DNA of 13,157 bases from Micrococcales bacterium UBA3913 (GTDB lineage Bacteria; Actinomycetota; Actinomycetes; Actinomycetales; Microbacteriaceae): NCBI GenBank assembly GCA_002391425.1, contig DGEZ01000011.1:1-13157 (forward strand). Reading direction: 5' to 3'. Position numbers and translations under genes: made by a program. The first letter of the stretch is position 1, and each line of letters starts with the position of its first letter. A model generated the notes under the pieces. It was not told where the DNA came from. It did not search any database and saw only the letters and a program-made list of their open reading frames with translations. Shown here in pieces: positions 1 to 5,978 of the stretch.

Positions 1-802
1 GCTCGGTCCCAACGGTGCCGGGAAGAGCACCCTGATCAGCTTGTTGCAGGGGTTGCGTCGTCCAAGCCGTGGCGAGGTGCGCATTTTCGGCGGCGACCCG
101 CGCATCCCCGAGAATCGCCAGCAGCTCGGCTCGACCCCCCAGGAAACGGCATTGCCGCCCCTGCTGACCGTTCGCGAGGTCGTCGAATTCGTGTCGGCAC
201 ACTTCGCGAACCCCGTCCCGGTGACGGAACTGCTCGCGCAGTTCGGGCTCACTGAGCTGGAGCGGCGGCGCACGGGGCAGCTCTCTGGAGGGCAGCGCCG
301 CACACTGAGTGTGGCACTCGCGTTCGCGGGGCGCCCGGCGCTGGTGCTCCTCGATGAGCCCACCACGGGCCTGGATGTGGATGCGCGCTCTGCCCTGTGG
401 CAGGTCCTGCGCGAGCGGCACGAGGCAGGCGCAACCCTGGTCGTGACCAGTCACTACATTGAGGAGATCGAACAGCTCGCCGATCGTGTCGTCGTCGTCG
501 ACAGCGGAAGGATTCTCGCCGACGATTCCCTGGCCGGGGTCCTTGCCGGGGCGGGGCGCAGGATCGTCGAGTTCCGCACGAGCGCGGTCGACCGGATCCC
601 CGCGGCCACGGGGGTGGAACCTGGCAGCATCCACCACACGGCATCCACCGGCAGGGTGCAGGTTCGTGTTGCCGACTCCGACGCGTTCATCCGGTGCCTG
701 GTGCGCTCCGGCCTCGACTTCTCAGAGCTGACCACCCGGGGTGCCAGCCTGGAGGAGGCCTTCCTTCACCTGACCCGAATCGCCCGAGAGGAGCCGCGAT
801 GA
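1..802 (+). CDS. ABC transporter ATP-binding protein (5' partial)
   Basis: The nucleotide-binding subunit of an ABC-2 type exporter; it hydrolyses ATP at the inner face of the membrane to drive the permease encoded next. The reading frame is open from base 2, so the true start lies upstream of the window; the TTG at 41 is inside the gene. Visible in order: Walker A GPNGAGKST (bases 5-31), a Q-loop around STPQE, the ABC signature LSGGQRRTLSVALA, Walker B LVLLDEPTTGLD, and the H-loop histidine in VVTSHYIEE. A C-terminal extension of about 100 residues follows, as in the DrrA/CcmA-like drug and lipid exporter ATPases. All catalytic motifs are intact. The stop overlaps the permease ATG in an ATGA junction, so the two are translationally coupled. 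The substrate cannot be told; antimicrobial or lipid export is typical for the family. Confidence 0.95.
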   Translation, partial: LGPNGAGKSTLISLLQGLRRPSRGEVRIFGGDPRIPENRQQLGSTPQETALPPLLTVREVVEFVSAHFANPVPVTELLAQFGLTELERRRTGQLSGGQRRTLSVALAFAGRPALVLLDEPTTGLDVDARSALWQVLRERHEAGATLVVTSHYIEEIEQLADRVVVVDSGRILADDSLAGVLAGAGRRIVEFRTSAVDRIPAATGVEPGSIHHTASTGRVQVRVADSDAFIRCLVRSGLDFSELTTRGASLEEAFLHLTRIAREEPR

Positions 803-1554
803 CCTCGGTCCTGCGCAGCACCCTGCTGTACGCACGCTACTCCCTCCTGCAGACGGTGCGCGTGCCCATGTCCTGGGTAGGTAACCTCGTGTTCCCTACG
901 CTGGCGCTGTGCGTGTTCGTACTGCCGCAACCGGATGTCGTCGCAGACCCCGCGGCCTCGCGCGACGCCGTGCTCAGTCTGGCCACGTTTGCGGTGATGA
1001 CGAGTAGCCTGTTCGGCCTCGGTCTCGGCGTTGCACAGAACCGTGAACACCCGTGGACGAGGTACACGCGCACGCTTCCGGCCCCGGCTTCCGCCCGCAT
1101 CCTCTCCGAGACGATCTCGACCGGCTGCGTCAGTGTGGTGGCGGTGCTGCCGGTGCTACTCGTCGGCCTCGTGTGCACGGCAGCGGACTTTACCCCGGGT
1201 GAGCTCCTGGGCGGCTACCTGGCGCTCGCGGTGAGCGCACTCCCGTTCATGATGCTGGGTATCGCGGTGGGGAACGCGTTCCCCGCTAAGGCGGCAATCG
1301 CTGTCGTGCAGATCCTCATGTTCGGGCTCGCCTTCGGAGGAGGGCTGTTTCTGGCGCCGTCCGGGTTCCCGCACTGGGCCGCTGACGTGTCCCTGGCCCT
1401 GCCCACCCGTCAGGCGCGGGAGTTCGTGCTGTGGGCCGGAGCCGGTGCCGCATTCCCCGGATGGCTCGTGCTCGGCCTTGTCGGGTGGACGGTGGTCTTC
1501 TTCGCACTGGCCCTGTGGCTGGTGCGCCGCGACCAGTCCCGGGGCTACGCCTGA
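799..1554 (+). CDS. ABC-2 type transporter permease
   Basis: The membrane subunit paired with the ATPase just upstream. The start is ATG 799, which overlaps the upstream TGA (ATGA) and has a GAGAGGAG Shine-Dalgarno 5 nt before it; a longer open frame from 694 would lie inside the ATPase gene and is rejected. The 251-residue product has about six hydrophobic segments: around residues 21-40, 55-75, 100-128, 135-160, 165-190 and 210-240. It has a short basic N-terminus, the usual layout of ABC-2 permeases such as DrrB. A polar stretch, AQNREHPWTRYTRTLPAP, follows the second segment, where this family carries a conserved cytoplasmic loop. The C-terminus ends in a basic tail (LVRRDQSRGYA). In many actinobacteria and bacilli such ATPase-permease pairs precede a histidine kinase and response regulator, but here a CNNM gene pair follows instead. 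The exported substrate is unknown. Confidence 0.9.
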   Translation: MTSVLRSTLLYARYSLLQTVRVPMSWVGNLVFPTLALCVFVLPQPDVVADPAASRDAVLSLATFAVMTSSLFGLGLGVAQNREHPWTRYTRTLPAPASARILSETISTGCVSVVAVLPVLLVGLVCTAADFTPGELLGGYLALAVSALPFMMLGIAVGNAFPAKAAIAVVQILMFGLAFGGGLFLAPSGFPHWAADVSLALPTRQAREFVLWAGAGAAFPGWLVLGLVGWTVVFFALALWLVRRDQSRGYA

Positions 1555-1582
1555 GGTGCGGATGAGCTGAGTAGGTGCCCGA

Positions 1583-1596
1583 CGCAGGTACCTGCG
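1583..1596. promoter_or_regulatory. 14-bp perfect palindrome, candidate operator
   Basis: CGCAGGTACCTGCG is a perfect, loop-free inverted repeat in the 119-bp gap between the permease and the CNNM gene pair. Its centre is 32 bp upstream of a TATACT -10 box, so relative to the inferred transcript start it lies at about -52 to -39, a usual place for an activator or repressor dimer site. It has no loop and no T-tract, so it is not a convincing terminator. The regulator is not identifiable from the sequence. Confidence 0.4.
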
Positions 1597-1621
1597 GTGG
1601 CGGTGTCGTGCATCCCATGGA

Positions 1622-1627
1622 TATACT
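1622..1627 (+). promoter_or_regulatory. Candidate -10 box for the CNNM gene pair
   Basis: TATACT matches the sigma-70-type -10 consensus at five of six positions, which stands out in this GC-rich gap. No good -35 (TTGACA-like) hexamer is found 16-19 bp upstream. Transcription would start near 1634-1636. That would exclude the in-frame upstream starts at 1575 and 1617 and would leave the mini-ORF at 1639 only 3-5 nt from the 5' end. Confidence 0.5.
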
Positions 1628-1638
1628 TGCCTACACCC

Positions 1639-1677
1639 ATGGACGAACCTCCGAGTACCAGCCTGGCGGCACGATGA
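1639..1677 (+). CDS. Candidate 12-codon leader peptide ahead of the CNNM pair
   Basis: ATG at 1639 opens a mini-ORF reading MDEPPSTSLAAR, ending in a TGA at 1675-1677 that overlaps the CNNM ATG at 1674 (ATGA). This is the same junction type that couples the confirmed gene pairs at 799, 3068 and 5975. It would lie within a few nucleotides of the inferred mRNA 5' end and has no Shine-Dalgarno, as expected for near-leaderless initiation. Its acidic residues followed by Pro-Pro at codons 2-5 resemble MgtL-type leaders that sense low Mg2+ through ribosome destabilisation or stalling. The frame is too short for coding statistics, and a chance ATG cannot be excluded. Translation and a sensing role are inferred. 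Confidence 0.4.
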   Translation: MDEPPSTSLAAR

Positions 1678-3071
1678 ACGAGTGGATACTGCTCGTCTTC
1701 GGTGTCGTGCTCACCATTGGCACGGGTTTTTTCGTTGCCGCAGAGTTTTCCCTCGTCAATCTTGACCGCGCCCAGCTGGAGCGCGACCGCGATGAGGGCA
1801 TGACCGGCCTCACCGGAACGATCAATGCGCTGCGCCACACATCCACGCATCTTTCGAGTGCGCAACTGGGCATCACCATCACCACGCTGTTGGCCGGGTA
1901 CACCCTGGAACCCGCGTTCAGCCGGTTCCTGGCGCCCCTGTTCGCGTGGATGCACCTGGAAGAGCCCTGGCTGAGCACCCTCTCCAGCGTGGTGTCGGTG
2001 GCGGTCGCCACCGTGCTCTCCATGCTGTTCGGGGAGCTCGTCCCGAAGAACTTCGCGCTCGCGTTGCCGCTGACGACGGCGAAGATTGTTGTCCCGTTCC
2101 AGGTAATGTTCACGAAGATCTTCCGCCCGGTCGTCATCGTGCTCAACGACTCGAGCAACGCGGTCCTGCGCCGGTTCGGGATAGAACCCAAGGAGGAGCT
2201 CTCCAGCGCCCGGAGCGCCGAGGAATTGGCCAGCCTGGTGCATACCTCGGCGATGCATGGCAGCCTGGATGAGCAAACCGCCACGCTACTGGAGCGAACG
2301 CTGGATTTCTCCGACCACACCGCCAGTGACGTGATGACGCCGCGACCGCGCCTGGTCGTCGTCGAGCGAGACCAGACCGCTGCCGATGTGGTCGCGCTGG
2401 CACGCTCCACCGGACACTCGCGTTTCCCCGTCATCGATGACGGGCTGGACGATGTGATCGGCCTGGTACACATCAAGCAGGCGGTGGCCATCCCCCTGGA
2501 GCGTCGGGCGGAGGTTCCGGTGACGGCGTTGCGCACCGATCCGCTTCGTGTTCCCGAGACGATGAACCTGGACACTCTGCTCGGGCTCCTGCGCGGCGTG
2601 GGGTACCAGATGGCGATCGTGGTGGACGAGTACGGGGGCACGGCCGGGGCGGCGACGCTTGAGGACCTTGTCGAGGAGCTCGTCGGTTCGGTCTCGGACG
2701 AGCATGACCGGGTGCGGGCCGACGTCATCCCGCTCGGCGGCGGGGAGAAGTCGATCTCGGGCCTGTTGCGGCCGGACGAGCTGGAGGACTTCACCGGTGT
2801 AAAGATCCCCGAGGACGGCCCCTACGAGACGGTGGCCGGGTACGTCATGGCCTGCCTGGAGAAGATTCCGTCCGCCGGTGACGAGGTCGACGTCGACGGC
2901 GCGACGCTGCGGGTGGAGCGCATGGATGGCCGCAGAATCGACCGCATCCGCGTGATTCCGAAGCCCGACCCGGACGGACCGAGCATCGACGACCTGGACA
3001 AGATCGTCGCCGACTACGTCGAGGGGCGCGCCGCGGACGGCTCCGATGACGAGACGGGAGGCGACCGATGA
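1674..3071 (+). CDS. CNNM/CorC-family membrane protein with CBS pair and CorC_HlyC domain
   Basis: An integral membrane protein of the CNNM/CorC (formerly 'hemolysin C-like', YhdP/MpfA) family, whose characterised members export Mg2+ or related divalent cations. The start is ATG 1674 (465 aa); a strong membrane segment begins at once (WILLVFGVVLTIGTGFFVAAEFSL cut at residues 4-27), and upstream in-frame starts add only polar sequence. Domains: DUF21/CNNM transmembrane domain at about 1-190 with the conserved GELVPKNFALALP at 120-132; two CBS motifs at about 215-345, including VVDEYGGTAG (316-325) and TLEDLVEELVG (328-338); and a C-terminal CorC_HlyC domain at about 350-428. Full length for the family, with no damage seen. 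The Shine-Dalgarno is weak (GGCGG), so coupling to the mini-ORF at 1639 may help initiation. The stop overlaps the next gene's ATG. Confidence 0.93.
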   Translation: MNEWILLVFGVVLTIGTGFFVAAEFSLVNLDRAQLERDRDEGMTGLTGTINALRHTSTHLSSAQLGITITTLLAGYTLEPAFSRFLAPLFAWMHLEEPWLSTLSSVVSVAVATVLSMLFGELVPKNFALALPLTTAKIVVPFQVMFTKIFRPVVIVLNDSSNAVLRRFGIEPKEELSSARSAEELASLVHTSAMHGSLDEQTATLLERTLDFSDHTASDVMTPRPRLVVVERDQTAADVVALARSTGHSRFPVIDDGLDDVIGLVHIKQAVAIPLERRAEVPVTALRTDPLRVPETMNLDTLLGLLRGVGYQMAIVVDEYGGTAGAATLEDLVEELVGSVSDEHDRVRADVIPLGGGEKSISGLLRPDELEDFTGVKIPEDGPYETVAGYVMACLEKIPSAGDEVDVDGATLRVERMDGRRIDRIRVIPKPDPDGPSIDDLDKIVADYVEGRAADGSDDETGGDR

Positions 3072-4102
3072 GTGATTTCGCGGGAATCATCTGGCTGGCC
3101 GTGCTGCTGCTGTGCAACGCCTTCTTCGTGGCTGCTGAGTTCTCGATCATCGCGGCCAAACGTGCCCAGATCGAGCCTCGAGCGCAGGAGGGCTCCCGGA
3201 GCGCGAAGACCACGCTGTGGGCGATGGAGCACGCCACGCTCATGCTCGCCTGCACCCAGCTGGGGATCACGATCTGCTCGCTTCTTATCCTGAACGTGTC
3301 CGAGCCGTCCATCCACCACCTCCTCGAATATGTGCTGGTGTGGCTTCCAGAGGAAGCCAGCGGTGTTGTCGCGTTCGTCATCACGCTGGTGCTCGTCTCC
3401 GGGTTGCACGTGGTGTTCGGCGAGATGGTGCCGAAGAATATCGCCCTCTCAGCCCCGGATCGCGCGGCGCTGCTGCTGGCCCCGCCCCTGGTCGTGTTCG
3501 ACCGGGTATTCGGCCCGGTGGTAAAGACCCTCAACCATGGTGCGGATCTCGTGCTCAAGATGTGCGGGGTCACCCCTCGTCACGCCGTCTCGGCCGCGTT
3601 CACGCTTGACCAGGTCGCCACGATCGTGGAGGAATCCACCCGGGAGGGCATGCTCACTGACAACGCGGGAACCCTGGGCAACGCGTTCGAGTTCACCTCG
3701 AAGGTGGCCTCGGATGTCGCGGTCCCGGCTGCTCGGCTGGTCACCGTGGGGCGGCAGGGGACCCCCGCCGATATCGAGCGCGCGGTCGCGAAGCACGGCT
3801 ATTCGCGGTACATCATCGTGGACGAGGACGGGCAGCCACTGGGATACGTGCACCTCAAGGACGTGCTGGACCTGGAGGATGAGGACGAGTTCGACCAGCC
3901 GATCCCGGTGAAGAGGTACCGCCACCTCATCGCAGTGAAACTGGGTACAGAGCTGGAGGATGCGCTGGCTCTGATGCAGCGCAACGGAGCCCACTTGGTG
4001 AAAGTCGTCGACGATCATGCGATCACCGTCGGGGTGCTGTTCCTGGAAGACGTTATCGAGGAGCTCGTCGGTGAGGTACAGGACGCCACCCAGCGGGACT
4101 GA
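3068..4102 (+). CDS. Second CNNM-family membrane protein, lacking the CorC_HlyC domain
   Basis: A paralogue of the preceding gene, joined to it by ATGA overlap at 3068-3071 with GGGAGGCG just upstream as Shine-Dalgarno. At 344 residues it has a complete DUF21 membrane domain (about 1-190: hydrophobic segments near 5-28, 57-78, 98-125 and 135-155; conserved GEMVPKNIALS at 118-128) and a CBS pair (about 213-338). It stops right after the second CBS motif, so the C-terminal CorC_HlyC domain of its neighbour is absent. The usual DEYGG loop is replaced by VVDDHAITVGVLFLEDV (313-329), while the LEDVIEELVGE helix is kept. Such a long-plus-short CNNM tandem is a recurring actinobacterial arrangement (Rv1842c/Rv1841c in M. 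tuberculosis, from memory), which suggests a heteromeric transporter. The ligand and the transport role are inferred from the family. Confidence 0.9.
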   Translation: MSDFAGIIWLAVLLLCNAFFVAAEFSIIAAKRAQIEPRAQEGSRSAKTTLWAMEHATLMLACTQLGITICSLLILNVSEPSIHHLLEYVLVWLPEEASGVVAFVITLVLVSGLHVVFGEMVPKNIALSAPDRAALLLAPPLVVFDRVFGPVVKTLNHGADLVLKMCGVTPRHAVSAAFTLDQVATIVEESTREGMLTDNAGTLGNAFEFTSKVASDVAVPAARLVTVGRQGTPADIERAVAKHGYSRYIIVDEDGQPLGYVHLKDVLDLEDEDEFDQPIPVKRYRHLIAVKLGTELEDALALMQRNGAHLVKVVDDHAITVGVLFLEDVIEELVGEVQDATQRD

Positions 4103-4107
4103 GCGAG

Positions 4108-4127
4108 CCGGTGGTGACCGGTGGTGA
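4108..4127. repeat. Tandem 10-bp repeat upstream of gatC
   Basis: CCGGTGGTGA occurs twice in direct tandem, followed by a third partial copy (GCCGGTG to 4134). It lies between the CNNM stop and the gatC -10 box, roughly covering the region from -54 to -35. A small hairpin CCGGT-ggtg-ACCGG (4108-4121) is contained within it. It may be a regulator-binding or slippage-prone tract; function is unknown. Confidence 0.5.
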
Positions 4128-4148
4128 GCCGGTGCGCGGCAAACAAAC

Positions 4149-4154
4149 TAGACT
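4149..4154 (+). promoter_or_regulatory. -10 box of a probable leaderless gatC promoter
   Basis: TAGACT is separated from the gatC ATG by only 7 nt (GGTCGGT), so the transcript should start at or next to the A of the ATG. No Shine-Dalgarno lies before gatC. No clear -35 hexamer is seen. The 9-mer CTAGACTGG recurs at the same position in front of the hydrolase gene at 10394. Confidence 0.7.
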
Positions 4155-4161
4155 GGTCGGT

Positions 4162-4458
4162 ATGCCTGAGATCACAACTGAGCAGGTCGCACACCTCGCC
4201 GAGCTCTCTCGGATAGCGTTGCAGCCGGATGAACTGGAACACCTGACAACAGAACTTCAGCAGATCGTCTCTGCCGTCGAAGCGGTGAACAAGGTGGCCA
4301 CCCCGGACGTGCCCGCCACGAGTCACCCGATTCCCCTGACGAACGTGTTCCGGCCGGATGTCGTGCAGCCGTCGCTGACTCCTGAGCAGGCGCTCTCGGA
4401 TGCCCCCGACGCGCAGGACAACATGTTCAAGGTGCCGACGATTCTGGGTGGGGAGTAA
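4162..4458 (+). CDS. gatC: Glutamyl-tRNA(Gln) amidotransferase subunit C
   Basis: The small scaffold subunit of the GatCAB amidotransferase; it wraps around GatA and stabilises the GatA-GatB interface in the cytoplasm. The 98-residue product has the normal length and the family pattern: an N-terminal helical hairpin (ITTEQVAHLAELSRIALQPDELEHL), a second helix with LQQIVSAVEAVNKV, then an extended tail (VFRPDVVQPSLTPEQAL) ending in FKVPTIL near the C-terminus. The start is ATG 4162, where homology begins, 7 nt after a TAGACT box; an open frame from 4111 adds 17 residues across the promoter and is rejected. gatA begins 2 bp after the stop, so the three subunits form one operon. Confidence 0.95.
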   Translation: MPEITTEQVAHLAELSRIALQPDELEHLTTELQQIVSAVEAVNKVATPDVPATSHPIPLTNVFRPDVVQPSLTPEQALSDAPDAQDNMFKVPTILGGE

Positions 4459-4460
4459 GC

Positions 4461-5978
4461 GTGAGCGACAAGAATGATGTGACGCGGCTGAGCGCCGCCG
4501 AGCTCGCAGACAAGCTTTCCGCAGGGGAGATCTCCTCCCGCGAGGTCACGCAGGCGCACCTGAACCGCATCCACGAGGTGGAGTCTGAGGTTCATGCCTT
4601 CCTCCACGTTGCCGATGACATCGCCTTACAGGCCGCCGACGCAGTGGATGCGCAGCGCTCCGCCGGTGCGCAGCTGTCGCCGCTGGCGGGCGTTCCCATC
4701 GCGATCAAGGATGTGCTCGCCACCTCGGATATGCCCTCGACCTCGGGATCGAAGATCCTCGAAGGCTGGGTGCCGCCCTATGACGCCACCACGGTGGCGA
4801 AGGCACGTGCCGCCGGGCTGATTCCCCTGGGCAAGACCAATATGGACGAGTTCGCGATGGGGTCGTCCACGGAGCATTCGGCCTACGGTCCCACCCACAA
4901 CCCGTGGGACCTGGACCGCATCCCTGGGGGATCTGGTGGCGGCTCCGCCGCCGCCGTGGCCGCGTTCCAGGCGCCCCTGGCGCTGGGCTCGGATACCGGC
5001 GGGTCGATTCGGTTCCCCGCCTCGGTGACCGGCACCGTGGGAGTGAAACCGACCTACGGTGGGGTTTCCCGCTACGGGGCGATCGCGCTCGCATCCAGCC
5101 TCGACCAAATTGGTCCGGTGACGCGCACCGTGCTCGACGCCGCCTTGCTGCACGATGTGATCGGCGGACACGACGCGCACGACTCGACGAGCTTGGACTA
5201 CTCCTGGCCGTCCTTCGCGGAGGCCGCCCGGAGTGGCAGCCTGACGGGCCTGAAGGTCGGTGTGATTTCCGAGTTGCGTGGTCAGGGATTCCAGCCGGGG
5301 GTCCTCCACCGTTTCGATGAGGTCTGTGAGCTGCTGGCCGCGCAGGGTGCGGAACTGGTGGACATCTCCTGCCCGCACTTCGAGTACGGGATCGCCGCGT
5401 ACTACATCATCCTGCCGGCGGAGGCGTCCAGTAACCTGGCCAAGTTCGACGGCGTCCGGTTCGGGCTCCGGGTGATGCCCGAGGGCACCCCCAACGTCGA
5501 GCAGATGATGGCCGCCACGCGCGAGGTGGGGTTCGGTCCGGAGGTGAAGCGCCGTCTCATCCTCGGCACCTATGCGCTGTCGGCGGGCTACTACGACGCC
5601 TACTACGGATCTGCGCAGAAGGTGCGCACACTCATCCAGCGTGATTACGCGGCCGCATTCGAGAAGGTGGATGTGCTGATTTCTCCGACCGCCCCGACCA
5701 CGGCGTTCAAACTGGGGGAGAAGCTGAACGACCCGCTCGCCATGTACCTGAATGATGTGGCGACCATCCCGGTTAACCTGGCCGGGATCCCGGCGATGAG
5801 CCTGCCGATGGGCCTCGCTGATGAGGACAACCTCCCGATTGGCCTGCAGGTGTGCGCACCCGCCTACCAGGACGCCCGGCTGTACGCGTTCGGTGGCGCG
5901 CTTGAGCCGTTGCTGGAGGAGACGTGGGGCGGACCGATACTTGCGAAAGCACCAGAGCTGGGAAAGGCGGTGCGATGA
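4461..5978 (+). CDS. gatA: Glutamyl-tRNA(Gln) amidotransferase subunit A
   Basis: The glutaminase subunit of GatCAB: an amidase-signature enzyme that releases ammonia from glutamine and channels it to GatB for conversion of Glu-tRNA(Gln) (and often Asp-tRNA(Asn)) to the amidated form. It starts at GTG 4461, 2 bp after gatC, with GGTGGGGAG as Shine-Dalgarno. The 505 residues include the catalytic Ser-cisSer-Lys triad: K83 in VPIAIKDV, S158 in IPGGSGGGSAAA and nucleophile S182 in GSDTGGSIRFPAS. The spacing (K to nucleophile 99, cis-Ser to nucleophile 24) agrees with the characterised S. aureus enzyme. GGSGGGS instead of GGSSGGS is usual in actinobacterial GatA and does not remove a catalytic residue. 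It is full length. The stop overlaps gatB. Confidence 0.97.
   Translation: MSDKNDVTRLSAAELADKLSAGEISSREVTQAHLNRIHEVESEVHAFLHVADDIALQAADAVDAQRSAGAQLSPLAGVPIAIKDVLATSDMPSTSGSKILEGWVPPYDATTVAKARAAGLIPLGKTNMDEFAMGSSTEHSAYGPTHNPWDLDRIPGGSGGGSAAAVAAFQAPLALGSDTGGSIRFPASVTGTVGVKPTYGGVSRYGAIALASSLDQIGPVTRTVLDAALLHDVIGGHDAHDSTSLDYSWPSFAEAARSGSLTGLKVGVISELRGQGFQPGVLHRFDEVCELLAAQGAELVDISCPHFEYGIAAYYIILPAEASSNLAKFDGVRFGLRVMPEGTPNVEQMMAATREVGFGPEVKRRLILGTYALSAGYYDAYYGSAQKVRTLIQRDYAAAFEKVDVLISPTAPTTAFKLGEKLNDPLAMYLNDVATIPVNLAGIPAMSLPMGLADEDNLPIGLQVCAPAYQDARLYAFGGALEPLLEETWGGPILAKAPELGKAVR

Noticed and set aside
1575..1673. N-terminal extension of the first CNNM protein (starts at 1575 or 1617)
   Set aside because: Both starts lie upstream of the inferred transcript start, add polar sequence before the first membrane segment and lack a ribosome-binding site.
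1631..2794. 387-codon open frame on the minus strand
   Set aside because: It lies opposite the CNNM gene with its clear DUF21, CBS and CorC_HlyC motifs; the product is Ser/Arg/Thr-rich low-complexity sequence, as expected from the antisense of a GC-rich gene.
4932..4944. Apparent loss of a serine in the GatA GGSSGGS motif (here GGSGGGS)
   Set aside because: By spacing from K83 and nucleophile S182, the cis-Ser is S158, which is present; the G at 159 is a normal actinobacterial variant.
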